From the NCBI GenBank assembly GCA_022606135.1, contig JABYQN010000012.1, positions 434,001 to 498,000 of the forward strand: a stretch of 64,000 nucleotides of DNA, in the 5' to 3' direction. The position numbers and the translations under genes are program-made. A model generated the notes under the pieces. The model saw only the letters and a program-made list of their open reading frames with translations, made no database searches and was not told the origin of the DNA. Below are positions 13,339-24,877 of the stretch, piece after piece. The stretch's first letter is position 1. Each line of letters opens with the position of its first letter. The stretch is from Fomes fomentarius (lineage: Eukaryota; Basidiomycota; Agaricomycetes; Polyporales; Polyporaceae).

Positions 13339-14661
13339 GGAGGTGCTTTGGTGAGTTCGTCGGGGCCAGGGAAGGGGAGCGCTGTGAACACACTTTTTGT
13401 CGAATGCATTTGGGTGCTCTCACATACAGGCGGTGTACCTTGGGAACGGGTTACTGCTACACTCTAGAACCTCTCACCCGTGCACTGGTCTCTCAGCCAC
13501 ATCATGGCACACCGATAGCGTGGTTGATGCAGGATGACAAATATACGAATACAGCCTGGGTGCTTCGGATGCTAGTTGCTATTGTGTAGTCCATGCAGGT
13601 TAGCACATGTCATGGCGTTCGTACCGCCTATTATAGCCCCTTGTCACCTGAACCTCTCGGACTTGCTCAAATGACAGAACCCAAATACACCGGCGGCACG
13701 CCCTGCGCGGCCTCAGGCGGAGAAATTCTGACCCCGACAGATGAGATAACTGTTGTGACTGGGGTAGCTTCGGCTCACATTAGAACTTGGAATTTTTACA
13801 GCGCGAGCTCTTTGATGGAGGGCTAGATACAATGTACGTTGACAACAATCGTACGACTTCTGGCGTTGGCGACTTCGCCACTTCGTGAAGCTTTTTAAAC
13901 ACTATTGTTCGACTGTAGCCAGCTCTCAGCAGGAGTCGGAGTGTCACAGAAAGGAATGATTGGTGGGAAAGAGAAATCCCGGTATGCCACGTTCATTAAA
14001 GCTCGAGAAAGAAAGAGTTAGCGATGACAGTGAGTGCGTATTTGATACAGGAGCCAACCTTCAGCGAGACTTGCCTCTCGTTTTAAATCACTCTACCAAG
14101 TTACGTACAACAGTTCTGAAAGCCTCGGAGAACGAGCTGGAACCACAGGTGCTACGGTCAAGAGCTCACCACAGATTTAGCGCTCGTCCTCACCTCACGG
14201 TCACGCACTGCATCACTGCGGACAAAATCGTCCAAAGCCGTTACACTGGGCCATCTGTTTTCCACGTACTGGAGGCCTGAAAAGGACCGGGTGGAATATT
14301 TCAGAAACACAATGAACCAGTGCGTGCATGCGAAAGCAAGGTGACTCTTCATCCCCGTGTAGTGTATGGCGCCTTGGAAATTCGCCCTATTCATTCTTGG
14401 ACTGCAGACGGATGGTAACATGGTGGTGGTGCTCCACCAGCACATCATCTCCGCATTGCTGCAAGTGTTATTTTGAAGGCTCTAGTACATTAACCATCTT
14501 GCAGGGTGTATATTATGGTTCTGTCTCGTAGCGTTCCCACAGGCTGTCTATCGATGAAGAGGCGATGATATCTGGACACCTCAGAGGCGCGTAAGGCTTG
14601 TCTTCCTTCCTCATCCCGTCTCCTCACCGTCTCCTCACCGTCTCGTACTCGACTTTCTCGC
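13339..14661. other. Intergenic, between pseudogene copy 2 and WD40 gene
   Basis: Contains the duplicated upstream block (13660-13830, similar to 5200-5460) and the presumed promoter of the plus-strand WD40 gene. The short frames present show no family signature. Confidence 0.4.
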
Positions 14662-17441
14662 ATGCCTCCTTCTGACGAATCCGATTGGGACATCTATTCC
14701 AAGCAGCTTGGTTCCGCTGCAAATGGCTATCCGCTTTGGAACCCGATCCCAGAGCCACGCTTGTCCAACACTGGCATCGAAATCGGCGCCGTGGGTTGGC
14801 TGAATCACGGTAGATTCTTTCAACTATTGAATGTCACGAAGCCCGAGGACGATGCCATCCAACAACTATACGGTATTCCTGCTGGTTTCACTCGTTTAGA
14901 CCGCTCGAAGCTTCACGTCGTTGGCCCTGAGCCATACATCAACCAGGCGGTTCTTGCGAGCCGCAGCATTCACTGCAATCAAGCCGGAGGCGAGGCTGAA
15001 GTGAACGCGTGAGCTTATCATATTGATTGTCGAGGGAGTGGAAGGATGCTCACATCGATTAACGTATCAGTATGTTCGCGCCATTTGTGTCTGGAGGTAC
15101 CAAGGTCCAGTTCACAGCCTTCGATGACACTGGAGCTGTACTGTTCTTGGAGCACCCTGCGCAGAGGGAATTCGTACTATCAAAAGGACAGATCGTCAAT
15201 TATATGCGACAGAACTTCAACAGTTGGTTGGACCACGCAAATGGCTCCGGCTGCATGTTCGAGTTGAAGCAGGAGGATATCATATTCGTCAGTGGGACGA
15301 CGAAGACGACTCGATGGGCCAATCTCGTTCTCCACAATAGCTACAAGGAAGCACAAGGCTCGATATCGTGCGGTATAACCAATGTGGGCAAGTTCTCGAT
15401 GAATATCTCCATCGCGGACCAGTTATTGGCGAATCCTAAATACAACTTCGGTCCTCCGCTGGACTCAAACCCCCGGGCCGCCGCTCTTGCATCCAAAGCC
15501 ACGCAATGTATCTTTTTCCATTACTACAAGATGAAGAGGCGCATACTGTGGCGACCGATACCTATCCAGGCTGCTGCTGGACCTCACGAGCTACCTCCGG
15601 GTGATGACAATGCAGGAGATGGGGGCTTGTCACAGGCTAGTACAGACTCGTCCAATGACATGGACGTCGACTTCGAGGAACATCCACAATCGAGGCCGGT
15701 AAGCAAGTGATCATCACCATGCACATCATTGCTGATATTGTTATTGTGAGCTACTACTAGCCGTATGATCCGGTAGAGACATTGTTGGAGTGGATCCTCG
15801 AGGTATGTACGAACTTAGAACCGTCGCACATGTCACCCCTTTGAACTTGGACTGATAATTCTACTCCAGCACTCCGATGCAGAGATCGCCGTCGCAACCG
15901 ACATGGATCTCATTGCTATGTTCCCGGTGCGTGTATTTGTGGTGTATGACTGTTGACATTGCTCTCATTTCGCTACAGACAACCGGTATCCCCCTAGATG
16001 TGCGGGCTGGCCTAGAAGAGGCACCTCCCTCAATCAACGTCGATGAGAACGGAGGTGGGCAGTGGCGATACTTTACGTTGCTCAATCGTTATTTGTTGAC
16101 ACATCTTCGTTGTTTCAGTTGGAACGGTTGTCGTCGACTCCCTCTTGGTAGAGGAGGAGCGTGCCCGTCAGCAGACCTCGAACCCTGTGACAGATCAATT
16201 TCCTACTAGTTTGAAAGATACAGGAGGTATGTCACCGCTGTGATGTGATGGCACATCAGAGACTAATATTTGAGGAACCCTCAGCATGTCTTCATACGGA
16301 GATCCCGCACGACCCACATCTTCAGCAGCCCCACATCGACCTGTCTCAGACTCAAGAAGGGGATGACCGTGACGAAGGCGGCGAGGGACTAACGAAGGAC
16401 GAAGCGGCGAGGCGTAGACTCGCGACGGAGCCTACCGCCGGAGGAGTACCTGGGAATCACAGTGACAGGGTGACATCCCTTACAGTCTCTTCGGACAGCA
16501 AATGGATCGCAAGCAGTTCCGAGGATGGAACCATCACCCTCTGGAGCACTCAGGACCAAAGCGCCGTTCGCACATGGGATCCGCACGGAGACGCTGTCTG
16601 CGACGTCGCTTTCTCTCCCGACAGCCAGCGGCTCCTGTCCGCCGGCGCAGAGGGACGGATCATGATCTGGGCGGTCGAGAACGGCGATCAGTTGGCGGTC
16701 CTTGAGGGTCACAATGAGGCCGTACACTCAGCAGCGTGGTCTCCAGACGGCACGACGATCGCCTCAGGCTCTGAGGACATGACGGTGCGGGTCTGGGACG
16801 CTGAGACGTATCAGCCGATCTACCTGCTCTCGGGTCACGACGCCATGATCACATTTGTCCTCTTCTCATCCGACGGGACGATGCTCGCATCCGGTGGCGC
16901 AGACTATAAATGTCGCCTCTGGAACGTCGACACAGGCGCACTCCGTTACGAACTCCTAGGCCACGAAGGCATAGTATGGACCGCTGCGTTCGACCCGGAA
17001 TGCAGACGTATCGCGACTGCCTCCGACGATGGCAGCGTGCGAATCTGGAGCACGATTAGTGGCGAGGAGCTCGTCACCCTGAAGGAGCACCACGGACCAG
17101 TGCGAACGGTAGCGTTCTCTGCTGATGGAAAGCAGATTATGTCGGGGTCGAGCGACTCGACAGTCAAGGTCTGCGACTCATACAGTGGAAAGAGGGAGCT
17201 CTCGCTCGATGGGCCCGACTGCATGGTGAACTCGGTGTGCTTCTCTCCGAACGGAGAGTACATCGCGTCTGCGTCGTCGGAAGTGCGGTTGTGGAAGACG
17301 AGCGACGGGACGTGCGTGAAGACGTTCAATGAGCACGATGACCAAGTGACGCATGCACTGTTCACACCGAACGGGGAGATTCTGACGTCGGGTGCAGACG
17401 ACGGAACTATTCTTGTCCGTGTGTTGAGCGATTGGCTTTAG
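14662..17441 (+). CDS. Agaricomycete-type N-domain plus WD40 repeat protein
   Basis: Seven exons join in phase: 14662-15008, 15071-15698, 15761-15802, 15870-15926, 15979-16054, 16119-16226 and 16285-17441, giving 804 residues. Residues 1 to about 420 resemble a family I know from many Agaricomycete genomes but not by name: YPLWNP near the start, a DIIFVSGTTKTTRW block, an AAAGPHELPPG block, then PYDPVETLLEWILE and HSDAEIAVATDMDL. The last third has about seven WD40 repeats plus a short closing blade, for example SSEDGTITLW and SGSEDMTVRVWD. WD40 propellers are protein-binding scaffolds; the partner is unknown. A low-complexity acidic linker separates the halves. The fusion and the intact frame make this a real gene. 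Confidence 0.9.
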
Positions 17442-17649
17442 GAGTAGAGTACGAGCGTGTACGAACGATGACCTGCGATCTCTGAATTGCTTCGCAATGA
17501 CGCTTTATTATCCCTACCATGTCTGTGACGGCGAAGGTGTGGATTGCATTGCTAGCGTGCATGTGGGATGCGTTCGGGTCCAGTAAGGCTCACCTGTCGT
17601 CGCAGAGCGATGCTGAGTAGAGTTGGATGCTTCAATTGTGTGTGATAGA
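17442..17649. other. 3' flank of WD40 gene
   Basis: Short AT-richer stretch downstream of the WD40 stop codon. No polyadenylation motif that I can fix with confidence. Confidence 0.3.
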
Positions 17650-19320
17650 TTGTTCCCGACAGAGGAGATTTGTATCCGTCACTGGCAGGTGAGGACTCCG
17701 ACACAGGACGGATATGATACACACTGCAGACCTAGACAGACGATCAGTACCGTGCGTCCTTGTCCGCAACTACTGAAGCAGCGTAAGATGGACGTACAAA
17801 CGATGATACCGAGAATCAAATAGACTCTAGATCGCGACGCATGCTAGACGAATAGATTCCTCCGGGTGGGCCTCCTTCGACCTAGGCTTGACGCGAGCCA
17901 ACGTGCTCCACGGATAGCGTACTGTGGATTGAGCAGGAGATATCGATGGTGATATGCGTCGGTGCCAGGAAAAATGATACACAGAGTGAGTCGTTGTGTC
18001 GCAGCAATTCCATGGTGTTTGTGCGTGAACCAGGTGCTCAGAGCTCCCACTAGATGCAGCTGCCAAGGGGGATGGGTCCTAGCGAACCAATCAATTGAGA
18101 CTAGGCAATATGAACATACAATGGGACCGCGAGCTTGGGGAACACAAGCTTGAACCACAGCTGTTGCACTCGAGCGTCCTGACCTCTCACAGTTTCGTTC
18201 AAACAGTCCCCGACCTCCCTTCTCCATGGAAACAGAGAGTAGCGGAGAGCGCGCAGGGCCTCCGATACCGGGCGGGAGTTCAAGCGTTTCCCTTTCAGCG
18301 ATTTCATGTACTGTCAGATCGCCCATGTCAACGTCTCTCGACGTGTTGGGTTTAGAGATGTGTCGCCAGTACATACTCTATGAGCTCGAGACAAGACGGC
18401 AAGAGGGAAAGCGAGGTACATGGGATGTTGCAGAAGTTGAGTGCGTAGGATGCGAGAGGAGGTCCGAGTCCAGAGGGAGCGGCGAGAGAATCAACGTGTA
18501 TGGCCACAGATGATCCAATGTCAATGTGCGACATATTCCGGGTTTCACAACTGGAGTTGAGCTCGGAGTCATGCGACAGAAGGCCTGCTAAGAAGGGTTG
18601 GGGTGCGATCAGTTGCGGGTGCGCTACTGACAGCTGAAGAAGGACCTACAGCATTACCAGCCCAGGGTGCGCCGACTGACAGTCAAAGCAGTCTACGTAC
18701 GGAATGACGGTCTGATCGTTTTTTAGTCCCAAGCTTGACAGTCAGATCAACGCTTCCTGGATCCCGGGTCCTACATGAATATGATTATTTGAGCACTGGA
18801 GAGCGAAGTGCAACACGACGTTCCCGCCTGACTCGCATAGTCCTCATGTCGGGCAACGCTAGTTGCAGAACGGCCTTAGAAGGGAGGACTTATGTGTCCC
18901 TCTCGCTACCAGATATGTGGCTGGCTCGCAAGATTCGCTCGAGAATGTACGGAGGCGGGGTATGATATATGAAGAGTGATGGGCGGCACTGCGACCGAGA
19001 GCTGACGCACATTTGGTACAGCCGCTCTCCAAGCGTTAAACGGTCTGTCCTCCGAGCTGGAGTGTGCCATACGAGGATAGACGAGGGACAGAAAGCCTAG
19101 TTATTAGTCGCCACAAGAGGAGGAACGTAGTACGCCGACTCACAATGGGGCTACTAAGCCTATATTTTGCGCACCGCAACTGCCCTTATCCTAACGAGAC
19201 CGGCTCCGTTCACGCTTGTGTTAGTTTGCCTTGTGCACGTAACTTTACTAGTCCATCGCGAGCCGGAAGCAAGTTGAAGGGAAAAGCTGACGGCGACGAG
19301 AAGACCAGTAGACGCTGATA
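17650..19320 (+). repeat. RepB repeat, longest copy
   Basis: The most complete of the RepB copies. Its parts match 9741-10411 (inverted), 5660-6860 and 1-700 in consistent order. No open frame is shared between copies and no terminal repeats or target duplication could be fixed by eye, so the class of element is unknown. Confidence 0.55.
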
Positions 19321-19662
19321 ACTTGGCAAACATAAACATACCCGGGCCGCAAAGAGCGCGCTCGTCGGGTCAACTCTCGATGGTGAGTCTCACAGGCTTC
19401 ACCAACGCCACGCGCTGCTGCACTTGAACTGATAACCTCATGCAATCTGAACAGCCGGACCTACTGGCCACGACTCAATTGCATCAAGCTCTGACAGAGT
19501 CACAGCCGCGACGGAATAATGCGACCTCGACGGTTGTATTTGTTTATTAACTTGACTTGCTCTGCTGCTGTAAAGGTCGGTCGTAGGTATATCATAACTA
19601 CTCTGTGGATCCTCCGACCCTCCCTCGTTGCGGCTACTGACACAATCAATAGTCATCCAGGC

Positions 19663-20097
19663 TCATGGCGCTGCGGACGCGTTCGATATGGACAGACTGT
19701 CTTCTGAACCAGCCGCGCTTGCGCTCTCCTGGTTCGCTAGCCGAACCCTGTCATCGCTCAGCAGCCATTCGCCCCGGCACTGAGCAGGAACACTCACTTG
19801 TTGCGCGCGACCAGCACTCTCAACGTGCGCTCCTTCTCTATAGGAGTCATACTATCCCAGTTCGCGATGCGGGACAGCGTCTGCAGTTTCGCTTTGGGTC
19901 AGCACATGTCTCCTACAATCAAGCCAGGTACGTACCCCATCGCTATTCACCACTATCGGGCCCAGCTTATCGAATTTGAATCTCTGCGTCCCATTGATTG
20001 TGAGTTGCTCCGTCTCCCCTTCTAGTGGTGGTGGTGGGAGAGCGAGCGGTGTGCCGGCGTGTGCAGGCTCTTCATGATCGGCTGTTGAGGTACTCAT
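19663..20097 (-). CDS. Small conserved fungal protein
   Basis: Three exons (20097-19936, 19880-19798, 19747-19663) give 109 residues. After a variable Pro-rich N-terminus comes FDKLGPIVVNSDG, then across the first splice TLSRIANWDSMTPIEKERT and LRVLVARNK. I recall this core (GP-V-N-DGTLSRI-NW, then E-ERT-R-L--RN) from small uncharacterised proteins conserved in many fungi; no function is known to me. The C-terminus is Ser/Ala-rich. Both introns are short with GT-AG ends and the phases join exactly, which supports the model strongly. The start at 20097 (MSTSTADHEE) is the nearest ATG before the conserved core; an ORF extending further upstream is open but looks non-coding. Confidence 0.8.
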
Positions 20098-20625
20098 AAT
20101 ACCAGTTGCGACTCGAGCAAGTTTCGACGGATATGATGAGATAGTCATGAACCGGGCATTGGGGCCCTTGTTGGTGAATGCAAGGCGTTGCCGCGAAAGT
20201 TCGCGACAGCAAGTTCGCGACCCTTCCAGGGCGTCGGAAAGCTCGGGCCGTGTATCCTTTAGTTCAAGCGCCCCATTAATCTTCGATAGCCCGGTTTCGA
20301 CTCTCGGTCTGGGAGTCCATTTTTCGGTGCGTGTTCTGGACTCAAAACGAAGAACACAAGGCGACATGTGCCTGGGCCCGGGGACTCACGGACATAACAC
20401 AAAACTTGGAATTTTGCGCCACGAAGCGATTGCATAGTCCAAGTTTCACTCAGCACTCTACGTCCCACATGGAACCACTACCAGCACCGACCGCTCGCCC
20501 CTGTACAGTACGGGAACGGCTGTTTATGTCCTTCTGGGTCATCAGTGACCGACTCGCCTCCGACGCCCGCGATACACCTGCGTCGTCACCGGGAGCGTTG
20601 ATCCCTTGAACTATCGTGCCTCTTT
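20098..20625. other. Intergenic between two minus-strand genes
   Basis: Upstream flank of the small conserved gene and downstream flank of the secreted protein gene at 20626-20979. Nothing else recognised. Confidence 0.3.
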
Positions 20626-20979
20626 CTAGGCGGCAGCAGTTGGGAAGGGGAAAATGGTGGAGGTATAGGTGGTGGGGTGCCCGTTGATCGTCGTCGTGAC
20701 GGTGGTAGGGATGGGAGTGTCCCATGTCGTGGTGCCCTGCGTAGGGTCGGGCAAGGGCCAGATGGTGTACGTGTACGTTGTGAGATGGCCGCTGATGGTG
20801 GCGGTCGCTGTCTTCGGGATGGGGGTAGCGTCCTGACCGACGGGGACCGCAGAGCCTATCAAATCACAATAGTCACTCCTTGATCAGCGCCAGACGCATG
20901 TAAACAAGTTTGGAGGGCACCTACCGTGGCCGACGAGGAGGGCGGCAGCGAAGACCAATGCGCTCAGAGGGTACATCAT
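20626..20979 (-). CDS. Small secreted Thr/Pro-rich protein
   Basis: Exon 1 (20979-20925) begins ATGATG and encodes a signal peptide (MMYPLSALVFAAALLVGHG). A phase-1 intron follows at the end of the hydrophobic segment, and exon 2 (20855-20626) supplies a mature chain of about 75 residues. The chain holds two imperfect copies of a motif of the form ISGHLTTYTYTIWPLP and INGHPTTYTSTIFPFP, linked by TTTWDTPIPTTVTT, and ends in PTAAA. No cysteines, so not a disulfide-type effector. Thr-rich chains like this are often O-mannosylated wall or surface proteins; that role is inference. The same signal-exon plus phase-1 intron design occurs at 23555 and 30866. Confidence 0.75.
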
Positions 20980-22812
20980 TGTGAAACGTTAGAGCGTTCA
21001 GAGATGTGGAGGGTCGCAGGTGCACAATCCGAGAAACGGGGACGGGGAAGGCGTGGCGCATCCTCTCAAGGTGGGACAAGCTTTTATACCTGACGTCTTC
21101 CGAAGCGATCGCGAGGTTTCATCTCGAGCTGCCGCTGAAGTGAGGAACGCCGCCCGTCACATCTGTTTTGTAACGGCGTCTTTGTTCGATTGGAACATGA
21201 TCTTTTACACCACGGACGGCCTGATAGAGCCGGAGCAGAAACAGTCCAGGGCGCGTGCGTAGGAATCGAACGACTGGACATACCCAATCCCGAATGCATC
21301 GCAGTAAGACACCACGAATGCAGTTGCTGTGCTCGAAATAAGGCTGTGCCACCATTGCTTCGCTGGATTATGGGTGTTGGACGGTCTACATGGTAACACT
21401 GAGCTTGAAGAGCAGCTGTGGATAATAGTGCACAGAAACGAGTGAATAGGATCATCTTCGGATGCAGACGCTCGTTCCCGGTCCCACGGCACGGGCGAGC
21501 GACCCGCTGCCAAACATGATGTTCTTGGTAAGCCCACACACAAATAAGTATGTTTTATGAGCTTCCCGAAACTAGGGTGGCTACTGCCAAATGTATTCCG
21601 CGTTTCTCTTTCTGTACAGTGGAGCGTTCCGAACGCTTCGTCATTGACCATCGCACGGCTGCCCCACGGAGTCACAAACATAGGAGAGACTTGACTTCGT
21701 CACTGAGATGTACACCAACTCTGGATGAATTTTCGGAGGTTGGGAGCGTGTGTGAACGTCGGAATGTTAGAGATTGGGGAACAACACGCGCCATTTAATC
21801 GTGTTAGTGGGACTTATGGCATGTCTCTTGATATGCATCAAGGGGGGCACGACAAAAAGGACGACTACGAGAGGCTACAACGAGCTCACCTTGTAAGTAT
21901 CACCCAGATTCAATTTGTTAGATTGTGTGATTTGTAACGCCGTCGAGTTGAGACGCGAGTTGAGACGGTCCCATTCGGCCAGTGATCGAAAGTGAATAGT
22001 GATTGGGGTGCCATGACAACACCTTGCACTGGTCGGATACCACCGGTGTATGTCATGAAACGCGTAACCCGGGGTTCCAACGTTTTTCGACGATGGGGCG
22101 CTCCATCCGGGACCGAAGTTGAGGTTTTGCCTCACCCAACTTCACGCGCTTAGTCACTATATTGTTCCGACGTAGAAAAATGTTGATGAGAGAGTAAGTC
22201 ATGCACTCACCTCATAACTTCATCGCATCAGGTGAAAACTCACCACACCGCGTGTTTTATTGTCTATTCATTCCACCGCCGCACAAACGCGCAAACGCAC
22301 AAACGCCAGCAGTCGGGCGATGATGACGGTCAACAGTCGAGGAAGCCCATCGACTTCCTGCGTTTTGTTGCCTCGCGAGCTTGATAAGCCCGTGGCGCAA
22401 TATAACGCATTGGTTTCGGTAGTCACTCTTCAGCATGTGGCAGGATGGCCTGATTGTGACGGGAGGATGACGACTCGGACATGGCTGAGGTGTAATAGGC
22501 TACTAGTGGTAGTCGACGTGTGGAGCTACAAATAGTCAAGCGCCCTGACACGGAGCTATTTCTGATTCCGAGCCAAAAAGCACGAGGCTACCAACCGCCG
22601 GCTGCGGTACAAGTCAGATTTCGACCCATGCTTGGGGAGATCTCAATTCATATTCAAGTTGTGCATTCTAGAGAGCGATGGTACGTAAATATGCGATGCT
22701 AAGAATACATAGTAAAGTCCAAGACATGTTCACTACCCGCCGTCCGTGCTGACTGCTCAATCTATCGCAGCGACATCTACATCACGTCCGCCAGAGGAAG
22801 GACGCTTTGCGT
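20980..22812. other. Gene-poor stretch
   Basis: Open frames here are short, lack family signatures and overlap on both strands. I see nothing supportable beyond the promoter side of the secreted gene at 20979. Confidence 0.3.
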
Positions 22813-23555
22813 TCAGACCGCATCCGTCGCAGTGCTCGCGCCAGACGATAGCACCGACGCCGATACAGACTCGGAAGAAGTCGCCGTAGCAGTACTCGAA
22901 GCACTGCTGGCCTCCGATGATCCCGAAGGCTCCGAGGCCACAGTTGTGAAGATCCCCGAGCCCGAGACCGACGCCGACCCGGAGCTCACGGGCACGGTCA
23001 CGACCGTCGTGTACGGCACCGCGGCGATAGTGACCGTCGCGTTCATCGTGATCTGGAGCGCTGTGAGGTTCGAGCCCGGTACGGGTGTTGCGAGCGGGAT
23101 CTCGGTCGTGATCGGGTAGATGGAGGTGACGGGAATGTCCGTCGAGAGCGTGAGGACGCCAGGCTGAGTCGGGTCGGTGATCGTCACGACGCCAGTGGAG
23201 GTGGCAGTCGTGCTGATGATGCCGGTGCCAGTTGACAGCCCGGATGTGATGATGGGTGGGAGCTGGGAGGAGGAGGGCACGGCCGAGATGTCCGACGCGG
23301 ATGCGGACGGCACAGCGGACGACTCGGATGCAAAGGATGATGTAAAGGTGTCGCTGTCGCTGAAGGCGAAAGAAGACGAGGAAGCATCTTCACGGACAAC
23401 GTGTGTGAGACGGTTGAACGGCAGGTAGGGGGAAGCCCATGCTAAAATGCAAAGAGGAATAAGAAAACGACGTTCATATTTCGACACAATAGAGCCGACG
23501 CACCTTGACCGACGAGCAGAGCCGTGGCGATAGCGGCAGTGTTGGTCATATACAT
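22813..23555 (-). CDS. Secreted Ser/Thr-rich protein
   Basis: The start at 23555 (MYMTNTAAIATALLVGQG) gives a signal peptide; a phase-1 intron of about 60 nt ends in TTTTAG before CATGGG and restores A-W-A-S-P. The mature chain has a short N-terminal part (YLPFNRLTHVVRED), long Ser/Ala-rich stretches, and a central beta-prone segment containing MNATVTIAAVPYTTVV with two N-glycosylation sequons (NLT, NAT). It ends at 22813 in a Ser/Ala/Thr tail without a hydrophobic GPI signal, so it is more likely released or wall-bound by O-glycans. An in-frame upstream ATG at 23624 exists, but would put 23 residues before the signal peptide. Function unknown. Confidence 0.75.
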
Positions 23556-24877
23556 GATGGATGAAGTTGTATGCAAAGAGTAGGGGCTGAACGTGGAGAG
23601 AGTGAAAGAGTTGAGAGAATGCAAAGTAATGGCACACCCCGCGTGCCCGCAGCCCTCTTATACTCAAAGCTCTCCGAGCACCGTGGAGTCGCATATTGAC
23701 ACAAGCAGTGCATGACGAGATCGCTCGCGACAAACCGCACGTTCGGCGAGAGGGGGCGCTGTCACGCTCCGCAGCGAGGTGGAGCCCGCCGAGCGCCTGT
23801 CATCCTTCCGCCGGAAGCTTCAGAGGTTCAGAGGTTCAGAGGTTCATGTAAGTACCTACCGTCGGCGTCGGCACACCGCATATTGACCATCCATCCGTGT
23901 ATCGCCGAAGCCTCTCAGATCTGCTTGGAGGAGCACTCACCGACTCGGCGAACCGTCAACTCCATGCCTTGACCCTGCGGCCTTGTGCTGCGCACTGCGC
24001 TCTGCGCTCTGGACCCCTCGTCCGACGAGCTGCGCCGCGGCGACACCGGTAAAAACCAACTGCACTGCACACAGCCGTGAGTAAGCCGCGGCTCCAATCC
24101 CCTGAAAGTCGACTGTGGACGTGGTAGTAGATCGACATCAACAAAGGCAATCCCGACTCGCCGCCAGCGCCGGTTCTTGTGGTGACGTCATTGAAGGTTC
24201 CCGAGCCCCATCGTCGTGCCACACGCTCCAGTGCCCCGCAGCACCTAATTAGTAAAGGCAGGCCCTCGCCGACAGCGGTGCAGCCAACTTGGCATTCTCT
24301 GGGTCCAACTCGTACCTTGAAGAACCTGCCTGGGTACCGACTACCGAGTTGTGGTACTCATAAGAATACAGAGATGACATTACACCGGGACACCGAGACA
24401 CAGGGACAGTGGAGTAAACGGACGATGAAAGGAATGGCCGACAGGGGCCGGGAGGGGAAAACTCGAGCCAAAGGAAAACGAAGCGAAGCAGAGTGGGAAT
24501 AACGTCGGCGTCGTATCGTTCGACATCTACCTTGTCAAGGAAAAAGGAGGAAATGAAGAACGGAAGAGCCGGAGTAAAAACGGACGTTGCGTACGTACTA
24601 CTAAGGACATTACACGACCGTGACAGTAGAAGTGGATGGAACTAGTCGCACAGATCGCAGCACCGACAAAGCTACTGCCACCAGACGCAGCACAGACTTG
24701 GATGAGTGAAGAAGGCGGGGGGTAAAGAAGAAGGAAGAAGTACACAATAGAGCAAATATTTCGGCAACAGGGCACCCAAGTCCAACACGGAAGAACGAAA
24801 GAAGAAACAAACTCAGAACGGAGGAGATGTGAGACTCGAAAGCAAAAACGAAAGCAACACGCCTCACAACTTTCGGA
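23556..24877. other. Intergenic with short tandem repeat
   Basis: No gene recognised. At about 23817-23846 a 9-base unit close to CAGAGGTT is repeated about three and a half times, an ordinary minisatellite-like slip. The rest is the 3' flank of the DUF6534 gene. Confidence 0.35.

Noticed and set aside
22840..23430. Acidic plus-strand frames opposite the Ser/Thr-rich secreted gene
   Set aside because: Antisense shadows; the minus-strand frame has the signal peptide exon and a clean phase-1 intron.
23817..23846. Tandem 9-base repeat as a CRISPR-like or functional array
   Set aside because: No spacers, fewer than four units; ordinary slippage.
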